NCBI RefSeq assembly: GCF_015207245.1
Contig: NZ_JADEXF010000269.1
Coordinates: forward strand, 1 to 5,870
Reading direction: 5' to 3'
Length of the DNA stretch: 5,870 nucleotides
Source: Nostoc cf. edaphicum LEGE 07299
Lineage (GTDB): Bacteria; Cyanobacteriota; Cyanobacteriia; Cyanobacteriales; Nostocaceae
In this document: in pieces, positions 1-5,125 of the stretch
Layout of the letters: the number at the start of each line of letters is the position of its first letter
Numbering within the stretch: the first letter of the stretch is position 1
The notes under the pieces: model-generated
What the model saw: only the letters and a program-made list of their open reading frames with translations
What the model was told of the DNA's origin: nothing
Database searches by the model: none
Made by a program: the position numbers and the translations under genes

Positions 1-497
1 ACATAGCGCTGACGGTAACGCTTGGCAACATCCGTTAATCCATGCCACTTGTCGGGTAGGGGCAACAGGGATTTCGTGAGGATAGTATATTGTTTAACGT
101 AGACAGATAATTCGCCCTTTTCAGTCCGTTTAATAGTACCTTTGGCTCCTAAAATGTCGCCTGCATCTGTAAGTTGCTTCAGGTGATTGAAGGCATCGGC
201 ATCAATATCTGCCATACCTTCTTGAATGCGATTTTTATCCAGATAAAGCTGAATTGTACCGGTTTCGTCTTGCAAGGTGAAAAAAGCCAATTTACCAAAA
301 ACGCGACGCGCCATAATGCGTCCGGCTATGGCAACTTCCAAATCAACTTCTTCAGCACTGACTAAATCGGCAAACTTTTCTTGCAACTGTGCTGCATGAT
401 GGGTAGATTCCCAACGATAGGCATAAGGGTTAGTCCCTAGCTGCTTGAGTTGTTCTACTTTCTCCAGCCTGGCGGCTCGGATATCTTCTTCCGACAT
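1..497 (-). CDS. lysS: Lysyl-tRNA synthetase, class II (N-terminal part; 3' end outside window)
   Basis: Lysyl-tRNA synthetase charges tRNA-Lys with lysine in the cytoplasm using ATP. Only the first 165 codons are present. The reading frame starts at ATG 497-495 with MSEEDIRAARLEKVEQL and runs open to the window edge. Residues about 1-45 form the amphipathic N-terminal helix region with the family-typical GTNPYAYRW (21-29). Residues about 53-142 form the anticodon-binding OB-fold, with AGRIMARRVFGKLAFFTLQD (58-77) as its clearest signature. The frame then reaches LPLPDKWHGL (145-154) and KRYRQRY (159-165), which in class II LysRS lead directly into catalytic motif 1; the catalytic core is therefore outside the window. 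No Shine-Dalgarno sequence is visible before the ATG. The gene is divergent from the Uma2 remnant, with 102 bases between the two starts. The identification is firm; only completeness is unknown. Confidence 0.96.
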   Translation of the reverse strand, partial: MSEEDIRAARLEKVEQLKQLGTNPYAYRWESTHHAAQLQEKFADLVSAEEVDLEVAIAGRIMARRVFGKLAFFTLQDETGTIQLYLDKNRIQEGMADIDADAFNHLKQLTDAGDILGAKGTIKRTEKGELSVYVKQYTILTKSLLPLPDKWHGLTDVAKRYRQRY

Positions 498-524
498 GGT
501 AACGAACTAAATAGGGCAAGATTA

Positions 525-530
525 ATTATA
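525..530 (-). promoter_or_regulatory. Candidate -10 box for lysS
   Basis: Read on the minus strand this is a perfect TATAAT hexamer, ending 27 bases upstream of the lysS start codon. Transcription from it would begin near 517-519 and give a leader of about 20 bases. No convincing -35 hexamer sits 16-18 bases further upstream; the best candidate, TTACTC, matches the consensus poorly. In this AT-rich spacer a chance match is quite possible, so this is a tentative call based on the hexamer and its position. Confidence 0.3.
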
Positions 531-599
531 GATGCTGCCAAAGTTGAGAGTAAGAGATATTTGCACTTTGCAGATGATAATATCGCCAAACCAAATACA

Positions 600-971
600 A
601 TGACACAAACTAAAGTGCGCTTGTGGAATGTAGATGAATATCACCGGATGCTTGAGACGGGTATTATCACAGCCGATGAACGGGTAAAACTGATTGATGG
701 GCAAGTTATTCCCATGAATGCCAAAATTAAATTTACTCAGCACTCAGCACTCAGCACTCAGCACTGAGTGGGTAAACAAAAAGCGCCTCTTTATGCGAAA
801 GCAGGAATTAATGACTACTGGATTTTGGATGTGAATCAGCGTCAGGTTTATGTTTTTCGCGAACCAAGCTTGAAAGGTTACAATCTTGAATTTATTTTGC
901 AGGAGGATGCAACATTATCCTTAATTGCATTTCCAGAAATTGAAGTCCAGATTAGTCAGCTGTTTCCATAA
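600..971 (+). pseudogene. Uma2-family (PD-(D/E)XK fold) protein, internally deleted remnant
   Basis: The Uma2 family (DUF820) is a PD-(D/E)XK nuclease-fold family greatly expanded in cyanobacteria; its biological role is poorly known. ATG 600 opens the family-typical N-terminus MTQTKVRLWNVDEYHRML, followed by ADERVKLIDGQVIPMNAK (about residues 25-42). The frame then runs into an ACTCAGC repeat and stops at TGA 765-767. In the same frame, 768-971 encodes the family C-terminus: KQKAPLYAKAGINDYWILDV, then QVYVFREPS, and an ending in SQLFP. Intact members are usually about 180-200 residues. I estimate 75-90 central residues are missing, including the segment that normally holds the catalytic Asp and Glu strands; the lysine of the KAPLYA segment survives. 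The second piece could start at GTG 768, but half a fold is unlikely to be stable. ATG 600 is preferred because an earlier start in this frame would run into lysS. No Shine-Dalgarno sequence is visible. I infer a dead gene. Confidence 0.82.
735..770 (+). repeat. Heptanucleotide tandem repeat (ACTCAGC)x4 ending in a palindrome
   Basis: Four exact tandem copies of ACTCAGC occupy 735-741, 742-748, 749-755 and 756-762. The last copy merges into a perfect inverted repeat, CACTCAG (755-761) and CTGAGTG (764-770), with two bases between the arms. The palindrome supplies the in-frame TGA (765-767) that ends the first Uma2 fragment. Tandem heptanucleotides of this kind (STRR sequences) are known from heterocyst-forming cyanobacteria such as Calothrix and Anabaena/Nostoc, usually between genes. 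Here the array sits exactly where the central part of the Uma2 gene should be. Confidence 0.9.
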
Positions 972-989
972 GTTCTACAAATCAAACTT

Positions 990-1415
990 TTATTTCTCTC
1001 CTCTTGTCAGTAAATGCCTAGATGAAACAGCTTTCATTTTCAAGTTAGTAAATTGCACGATCGCCTTTACTAAATCTTGCTGTTCTGGTTGCAAATTTAG
1101 TTTTTCTAACGCTTGATTGATATTATTACCAGCCCGGAGATTGTGATTAAGTTGGTCACGCTGAGATGAGTTTAATACTGCCGCAATTTCCCTATTTCTT
1201 CTCTGACGCACAGCCTGAAGTTCCTGGCGTTGTAAGGGAGTCAGGTTAATCTCCGACGAGGTGGAGTAGCTTGCAGTTTTGGTAGTTTGGGCGAAAATAA
1301 TACCAGAAGTAGTATTGATTTGAACGGGTGCAGCTAAGGCAATTCCCGGCATGAAGAGGACAAGAGCAAGAATATTAGCGAACACAGATAGCCGTTTTGT
1401 CAAGTAAATTACCAT
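990..1415 (-). CDS. Small exported protein, Spy/CpxP-like in appearance, function unknown
   Basis: A 141-residue protein with a clear N-terminal signal peptide: a basic start (K7, R8), a hydrophobic core at about 11-27 (SVFANILALVLFMPGIALA is residues 10-28), and a probable cleavage after ALA at 28. The mature part lacks cysteine. After a low-complexity Thr/Ser-rich linker (about 34-57) it becomes helical and charged. It carries repeated motifs of the LTxxQ type: LTPLQRQEL (58-66), LNSSQRDQL (81-89) and LQPEQQDL (108-115). This arrangement resembles Spy/CpxP-type periplasmic proteins, which in enterobacteria act as chaperones or stress-response modulators. Similar small proteins are common in cyanobacteria but mostly uncharacterised, so the resemblance does not prove function. 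ATG 1415 is chosen because it directly precedes the signal peptide. The stop is 18 bases from the convergent Uma2 remnant, and the geranylgeranyl-reductase-family gene ends 54 bases upstream on the same strand, so co-transcription with it is possible. Confidence 0.72.
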   Translation of the reverse strand: MVIYLTKRLSVFANILALVLFMPGIALAAPVQINTTSGIIFAQTTKTASYSTSSEINLTPLQRQELQAVRQRRNREIAAVLNSSQRDQLNHNLRAGNNINQALEKLNLQPEQQDLVKAIVQFTNLKMKAVSSRHLLTRGEK

Positions 1416-1469
1416 ATTAAGAAATATCTATTACACTGCGGCGGAAGTTTGCTTACTTTAACAAGTTGC

Positions 1470-2591
1470 TCAAGTCCCAAAACCAGGAATTAAACGCTTG
1501 AGGGCGCGACCAGCAACGTCGCCATAGCGCAGTTCTCCACACAGAATCTTACCCATGATCTTCGCACCGGAAGAACGCTTAACACCAACTTTGTAGCCAA
1601 TGCCAGGAAAGCGATAAAATGCTCCACCTAATTTTTGCGCCCAAGCCATCTCAGTACCCCATTGTTCATTAATCGCTTCGCTATATTTTTCTAAAGCGTT
1701 GGTATCACCCGAAAGTGCTTCATTAATGGCTCCTGCTGCCATCAAACCACTAAAAATTGACGGACGAATGCCTTCTGCTGTCATCGGATCGACTACACAA
1801 GCAGCTTCCCCAGCTAAAACTGCATTTTGAGTATGCAACTTTTGGTTGCCATCCCACAAGCAAAGAGGATAACCATATTGCTTGCCAGTTTTGATATCTA
1901 CATTAAACGATCGCGCGTACTCATCTAAAATTTTCTTAAAATCCTGGGGTTTGCCGCCGACAAATGTACCGACACCAATGGAATAACCGTCCGCCTTCGG
2001 GAAGTTCCAAATGTAGCCGTTTTTCACCAAGCCAAACTCGAAATGAATTGTCGATTTATCCTTGACCTCCGCGGCAACTTCGGCTTCTAAAGCTCCTGCT
2101 AAACGGCGTTTACGGTCTTTGAAGCCGAGCCATTTTGCCATTGGCCCTTTAGCACCATCAGCCGCAATTAAGTAGCGACCTGTAACTGAGCCATTAGATG
2201 TGTTAACTTGCCAGTAGTCGCTTTGAAACTCAATACCTGTTACTTCCGTATTATCTCGTAGTTCAGCCCCTTGCTTTTGTCCTTGCTGCACTAAGAAATG
2301 GTCAAAAATATCTCGTCGCACCATCCAGACTGGTTCTTTTGTTGCGATTTTTGCTTCTACGGGGTCGCCCAAATTCCAGGTAAAGCGAAGGGAGTCGGCT
2401 TTTACAGAAATTACTGGGCTAAAATCAAAGTCGAACCATTGAGCGATCGCTGGAGATACACCACCACCACAAGGTTTATATCTTGGCAAAGATTCTTTTT
2501 CCAAGACTAATATTGAGTGACCTTGCTTGGCTAAATGATATGCAGCTGTTCCACCAGCTGGCCCAGCGCCGACAATGATGCAGTCGTACAT
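1470..2591 (-). CDS. Geranylgeranyl-reductase-family FAD-dependent oxidoreductase
   Basis: A complete flavoprotein of 373 residues. The N-terminus has the dinucleotide-binding fold: VGAGPAG at 7-13 and the FAD-ribose acidic residue E31 in LVLEKE (28-33). PRYKPCGGG (36-44) is the loop characteristic of geranylgeranyl reductases. Further motifs are the family DG motif in IAADGA (142-147), the substrate-cavity signature YIWNFPKADGYSIGVG (193-208), and the second FAD motif GEAACVVDPMTAEGI (261-275). Family members reduce isoprenoid double bonds, for example in chlorophyll, tocopherol and lipid precursors. The chlorophyll enzyme ChlP of cyanobacteria is longer (about 400 residues) and starts differently, as I recall it (VAVVGSGPAGSS). 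This is therefore more likely a paralogue of unknown substrate, and I give no gene symbol. The ATG is the first codon of the Rossmann strand (MYDCIIVG), so the start is well supported. No Shine-Dalgarno sequence is obvious. A hairpin palindrome lies upstream, between this gene and frr. Confidence 0.88.
   Translation of the reverse strand: MYDCIIVGAGPAGGTAAYHLAKQGHSILVLEKESLPRYKPCGGGVSPAIAQWFDFDFSPVISVKADSLRFTWNLGDPVEAKIATKEPVWMVRRDIFDHFLVQQGQKQGAELRDNTEVTGIEFQSDYWQVNTSNGSVTGRYLIAADGAKGPMAKWLGFKDRKRRLAGALEAEVAAEVKDKSTIHFEFGLVKNGYIWNFPKADGYSIGVGTFVGGKPQDFKKILDEYARSFNVDIKTGKQYGYPLCLWDGNQKLHTQNAVLAGEAACVVDPMTAEGIRPSIFSGLMAAGAINEALSGDTNALEKYSEAINEQWGTEMAWAQKLGGAFYRFPGIGYKVGVKRSSGAKIMGKILCGELRYGDVAGRALKRLIPGFGT
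2443..2450. repeat. HIP1 octamer
   Basis: A perfect GCGATCGC palindrome inside the geranylgeranyl-reductase-family gene. HIP1 is a highly over-represented octamer in many cyanobacterial genomes; it supports the cyanobacterial origin of the window and has no known gene-specific role here. Confidence 0.85.
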
Positions 2592-2623
2592 ATTGAATTT
2601 TTGCTTCAGAATTAGTTTATTTT

Positions 2624-2665
2624 CTATTAAGTAGGGGCAATTTATGAATTGTTCCTACTTTAATT
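2624..2665. repeat. Intergenic hairpin palindrome, likely dispersed repeat
   Basis: Two 14-base arms, AAGTAGGGGCAATT (2629-2642) and AATTGTTCCTACTT (2647-2660), flank a TATG loop. In plus-strand RNA the arms pair completely, counting two G-U wobbles. On the minus strand the same two positions are A-C mismatches. If one base is bulged, the pairing extends into flanking ATTAA/TTAAT. It is not followed by a clear T-tract. GTAGGGGC-type palindromes are familiar to me as abundant intergenic repeats in Nostoc-like genomes, so I read this as a member of such a family rather than as a gene-specific regulator. It lies 33-38 bases upstream of the start of the geranylgeranyl-reductase-family gene. Confidence 0.65.
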
Positions 2666-2728
2666 ATTCATGTCTACTTACTTACTCGATCCATTTTTCT
2701 AGGATTTATGCAATAACCTTAAGAAATG

Positions 2729-2769
2729 ATAAAGGCTGAAGAATTTATCCATTATCCTTCAGCCTTTAT
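2729..2769 (-). terminator. Probable Rho-independent-like terminator of frr
   Basis: A perfect 13-base inverted repeat, ATAAAGGCTGAAG (2729-2741) and CTTCAGCCTTTAT (2757-2769), separated by 15 bases. It starts 17 bases beyond the frr stop codon. In the frr transcript the stem is followed by CATTTCTT, which is U-rich but interrupted, so intrinsic termination may be modest. Its position directly after the last gene of the redoxin-pyrH-frr cluster fits the end of that transcript. Confidence 0.7.
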
Positions 2770-2786
2770 GCTTAAGACTTTAGACT

Positions 2787-3335
2787 TTAAACAGTCGTGA
2801 TGTCTTTTTCTTTTTCTGCCAACAGCGAGTCTATTTTGGCAGTATACTCATTTGTCAATTTTTGCAAGTTGTCTTGTTGGTCTTTTGATTCATCTTTGGA
2901 GATTTCAGAGGCTTTCTCCTGTTTGCGAATGGCGTCTATGGCATCGCGGCGAATGTTACGAATAGCAACACGACCCTCTTCAGCGTACTTGGATGCCATT
3001 TTGACAAATTCTTTACGACGCTCGCTGGTTAAGGGCGGAATATTCAACCGGATTACAGAACCGTCGTTACTGGGTGTTAAACCTACATCTGAGAGGGAAA
3101 TAGCCTTCTCAACGATGTTTAGGGTGTTGCGCTCGTAGGGTTGAATTAAGATCGTCGTAGCATCTGGCGTGCTAATATTTGCCAGTGATTTTAAGGAAGT
3201 AGGCGAACCGTAATAGTCCACCAATACCTTATCTAATAGACTCGCATTGGCGCGACCAGTGCGAATCGAGTTAAAAGCTCGTTGAGTTGCCTCAACGGTT
3301 TTTTGCATCGAACTTTCAGCTTCAGCTAATTTCAC
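2787..3335 (-). CDS. frr: Ribosome recycling factor
   Basis: RRF works with EF-G after termination to split the 70S ribosome from mRNA and tRNA. The product has 182 residues, close to the usual length of about 185. Visible signatures are RTGRAN (25-30) at the first hinge, [16 protein letters not shown] (39-54) and [20 protein letters not shown] (90-109), which span the beta-rich domain II and its return to the helical bundle, and RNIRRD (126-131) in the long helix. The C-terminus is the charged coiled helix ending in EKEKDITTV. The start is GTG 3335-3333: family homology begins here (VKLAEAESS, with V read as Met), and GGGAGG (minus strand, 3346-3341) lies five bases upstream. A TTG 15 bases further upstream gives a longer frame but would consume this ribosome binding site. 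The first 14 bases overlap the end of pyrH, and the binding site is inside pyrH, suggesting coupled translation. Confidence 0.97.
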   Translation of the reverse strand: MKLAEAESSMQKTVEATQRAFNSIRTGRANASLLDKVLVDYYGSPTSLKSLANISTPDATTILIQPYERNTLNIVEKAISLSDVGLTPSNDGSVIRLNIPPLTSERRKEFVKMASKYAEEGRVAIRNIRRDAIDAIRKQEKASEISKDESKDQQDNLQKLTNEYTAKIDSLLAEKEKDITTV

Positions 3336-4050
3336 AAGAACCTCCCACAAGGGTACCGATGGATTCTCCCAAGACTGCTCGGTGGATATTTCCTCGCACC
3401 GTTAGGTCAAATACCAGAATTGGGATATTATTTTCTTTACACAAGGCGATCGCAGTACTATCCATCACCCGCAAATCTTGGGCTAAAACGTGCGCGTAGG
3501 TTAAGCTATTGTAACGCTTGGCGTCAGGATAAATATGAGGATCGGCATCATATACTCCATCTACTTTGGTGGCTTTAAAAATCACCTCAGCATCAATTTC
3601 TGCGGCTCTTAATGCCGCAGTAGTATCTGTAGTAAAAAAGGGATTTCCAGAACCAGCACCAAAAATTACCACCCGTCCTTTTTCAAGATGACGGATGGCA
3701 CGACGACGAATATATGGTTCTGCTAATTCTTGCATAGCGATCGCGGTTTGCACTCGCGTCTGTACTCCTATGCGTTCTAGCGAATCTTGCAGCGTCATGG
3801 CATTCATTACCGTGGCAATCATCCCGATATAGTCAGCGGTTGCCCTGTCCATCCCCGCCGACGCTGCTTTGACGCCACGAAAAATATTGCCGCCGCCAAC
3901 AACTATGGCGATTTGAGTACCAGTGGCTATCACCTCTGCTAATTCTTCTGCTATGCCTTTGACCACTTCGGGATCAATGCCATAGCCCATGTTGCCCATT
4001 AAGGCTTCACCGCTCAGTTTGAGTAAAACCCGTCGGTAATTCGTTCCCAT
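3322..4050 (-). CDS. pyrH: Uridylate (UMP) kinase
   Basis: Bacterial UMP kinase phosphorylates UMP to UDP with ATP in pyrimidine nucleotide synthesis. It is a hexamer of the amino-acid-kinase fold. The protein has 242 residues from ATG 4050, a normal length. Motifs in order: LKLSGEAL (10-17) for phosphate binding, GGGNIFRG (52-59), the [11 protein letters not shown] segment (67-77) involved in UMP binding and assembly, [19 protein letters not shown] (131-149), and [11 protein letters not shown] (161-171) at the ATP site. The C-terminus reads [17 protein letters not shown]. An in-frame TTG at 4089 would add 13 residues ([13 protein letters not shown]), but these are not part of the family core. 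A GGAGG overlapping that TTG is 33 bases from the ATG, too far to serve it. The gene overlaps frr by 14 bases and lies 71 bases after the redoxin gene on the same strand. It contains two HIP1 octamers. Confidence 0.97.
   Translation of the reverse strand: MGTNYRRVLLKLSGEALMGNMGYGIDPEVVKGIAEELAEVIATGTQIAIVVGGGNIFRGVKAASAGMDRATADYIGMIATVMNAMTLQDSLERIGVQTRVQTAIAMQELAEPYIRRRAIRHLEKGRVVIFGAGSGNPFFTTDTTAALRAAEIDAEVIFKATKVDGVYDADPHIYPDAKRYNSLTYAHVLAQDLRVMDSTAIALCKENNIPILVFDLTVRGNIHRAVLGESIGTLVGGSCEIS
3341..3346 (-). promoter_or_regulatory. Shine-Dalgarno site of frr, inside pyrH
   Basis: On the minus strand this reads GGGAGG, followed by TTCTT and the GTG start of frr. It is the only strong Shine-Dalgarno sequence at appropriate spacing that I see in the window, and it decides the frr start in favour of GTG over the upstream TTG. 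It lies within the Gly-Gly codons near the PyrH C-terminus (LVGGSCEIS), so ribosomes finishing pyrH must cross it. Confidence 0.8.
3446..3453. repeat. HIP1 octamer
   Basis: A perfect GCGATCGC near the 3' end of pyrH, at the codons for STAIALCKE. Confidence 0.85.
3737..3744. repeat. HIP1 octamer
   Basis: A second perfect GCGATCGC inside pyrH, at the codons for QTAIAMQE, 291 bases from the other pyrH copy. Both copies encode an Ala-Ile-Ala or similar core, which is how HIP1 is often accommodated in coding sequence. Confidence 0.85.
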
Positions 4051-4121
4051 GAAGTTACGCTTTATCAAAAAAGTTGCAATTGCCTCCAATTTAAGATAGC
4101 AGTTACAGGGACTATCTATGT

Positions 4122-4676
4122 CTAGTTACGCCAAATCAATGTAGTACCTACTGGTTCTGTTTGTGGTATAGCTATTTCTTCTCCTTTAAACAGAGAAGCG
4201 ATCGCAGTTCTCAAATAATCCTCTTTCACTGATAATGGATCTTGGGGATGATTATCAATTTTCCCTTTGTAACGGACTATACCATTAGTGTCTATGAGAA
4301 AGGCTGTTGGTGTTCTTGTTACGCCGAGACTACCGGTCACATCTTGGGTTGAGTCCCACAGGTAGGGGAAATTCAACTGGTGACGTCGGGCAAAAGCTTT
4401 CATATTTTCAAAGCTTGACCTAGTGTCGTAGTCAACATTACTACCATTGAGTCCAATTAGTGTGAAGCCTTTTGGGGCAAATTCGGCTTGAATGTTTTTT
4501 AATCTGCCTAAGTACCGATCGACATAAGGGCAGTGGTTACACATAGAAATAACGCCGACTGCTCGGAACTTTTCAAGATAACGCCTGAGATGGTGTACTT
4601 GACCATCAATTCCTGGCAATTCAAAATCTGGTGCGTAGCTCCCAACGGGAGTATCAATTGTTTCTAGTAGATTCAT
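4122..4676 (-). CDS. Thioredoxin-fold redoxin, peroxiredoxin-like (CxxC) protein
   Basis: A complete 184-residue cytoplasmic protein without a signal peptide or membrane segment. The N-terminal [11 protein letters not shown] (15-25) is typical of the AhpC/TSA-redoxin group. The active-site region [12 protein letters not shown] (44-55) contains C46-N-H-C49, the only cysteines. A thioredoxin-fold cis-proline is likely at P123 in [12 protein letters not shown] (118-129), followed by [10 protein letters not shown] (132-141). This pattern matches the peroxiredoxin-like group with a C-N-H-C-P-Y-V motif. Members are annotated as thioredoxin-family or alkyl-hydroperoxide-reductase-like proteins, and their substrates are largely undefined. 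A thiol-disulfide or peroxide-related role is inferred from the fold, not shown. The start at ATG 4676 is followed by the short family N-terminus; no strong Shine-Dalgarno sequence precedes it. It is the first gene of the minus-strand cluster with pyrH and frr and could supply their promoter, since the pyrH upstream gap is only 71 bases. Confidence 0.88.
   Translation of the reverse strand: MNLLETIDTPVGSYAPDFELPGIDGQVHHLRRYLEKFRAVGVISMCNHCPYVDRYLGRLKNIQAEFAPKGFTLIGLNGSNVDYDTRSSFENMKAFARRHQLNFPYLWDSTQDVTGSLGVTRTPTAFLIDTNGIVRYKGKIDNHPQDPLSVKEDYLRTAIASLFKGEEIAIPQTEPVGTTLIWRN
4198..4205. repeat. HIP1 octamer
   Basis: A perfect GCGATCGC in the 3' part of the redoxin gene, at the codons for RTAIASLF. 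Confidence 0.85.
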
Positions 4677-5125
4677 AATTTCTGGCTCGCAGAACTAGGA
4701 ACAAGAAAAATATTGTTAAATTCAGCGTCAGTTTCCAGTTGCAAACCACCCCTTAGCCGATGCCTCATATTCGCCAATCTTATAGACCAAATTTGCGATC
4801 GTAAATTGTGAAACTACTGAATCTAGCACTGATGCTAATTCGCTCACATCTAAAAAATAGCCCAAATATTACTCACATTAAAAAAGTTATGATTTCAACT
4901 ACTGACATAATCTCAGTTGTGAGTAAATTACTTCTATCAATAAGATGAAAACTCTCTATACTGGATAAAACTATCAGCTTAGAAGCTTTCGTGGTATATG
5001 TATAGGCTATCACTAGAGCAAAAGATTGATTTTGAAAATCTGATAAATTTTATCCAAATTAAAAACAATTTTACTTGTGCCTTGCTGTTGAAAGCCTTTA
5101 TACCCTTGTTATCATCAAATTTTCC
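4677..5125. other. 449-base divergent intergenic region with short repeats and palindromes
   Basis: This AT-rich stretch separates the starts of the redoxin gene (minus) and the hydrolase (plus), so it should hold both promoters. I could not place either promoter with confidence, and I see no convincing small gene, tRNA or riboswitch. It does hold repeated short motifs. CTCACAT-c-TAAAAAA (4843-4857) recurs as CTCACATTAAAAAA (4872-4885). AACTACTGA occurs at 4812-4820 and 4897-4905. TTACTCACA (4869-4877) is the inverted copy of TGTGAGTAA (4918-4926). A small hairpin ACTGA/TCAGT (4901-4905, 4913-4917) lies inside that inverted pair. Two adjacent 13-base palindromes are listed separately. Together these could be regulator sites or structured leader RNA, or simply chance in AT-rich DNA. 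Confidence 0.6.
5028..5054. promoter_or_regulatory. Two adjacent 13-base palindromes, possible operator pair
   Basis: GATTTT-G-AAAATC (5028-5040) and GATAAA-T-TTTATC (5042-5054) are two inverted repeats of identical architecture: six-base arms, a one-base centre, and GAT/ATC ends. One base separates them, so their centres are 14 bases apart. They lie 72-98 bases upstream of the hydrolase start, a reasonable place for an operator. No known regulator site is recognised, and AT-rich sequence produces short palindromes easily. Confidence 0.35.

Noticed and set aside
174..365. Open frame on the plus strand opposite lysS
   Set aside because: It lies entirely antisense to a well-supported LysRS frame and shows no protein-family features.
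735..770. CRISPR-like array
   Set aside because: The units are seven bases, directly adjacent and without spacers, so this is a simple tandem repeat.
925..1116. Plus-strand open frame spanning the Uma2 end and the Spy-like gene
   Set aside because: It is out of frame with the Uma2 remnant and antisense to the signal-peptide protein, with no recognisable domain.
2797..3138. Plus-strand open frame of 113 codons opposite frr
   Set aside because: It is the antisense shadow of frr; its Ser/Arg-rich composition follows from the frr codons.
4050..4089. Extended PyrH start at TTG 4089
   Set aside because: The extra 13 residues are not part of the UMP kinase core, and the GGAGG there overlaps the TTG itself, so it cannot serve it. 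ATG 4050 gives the usual length and N-terminus.
5028..5070. Promoter with -35 TTGAAA (5032-5037) for the hydrolase
   Set aside because: No acceptable -10 hexamer lies 16-18 bases downstream, and the TTGAAA is part of a palindrome.
4801..5125. NtcA box (GTA-N8-TAC) or CRP-type site (TGTGA-N6-TCACA) before the hydrolase
   Set aside because: Half-sites such as TGTGAG and GTAAATTAC are present, but none has the spacing these regulators require.
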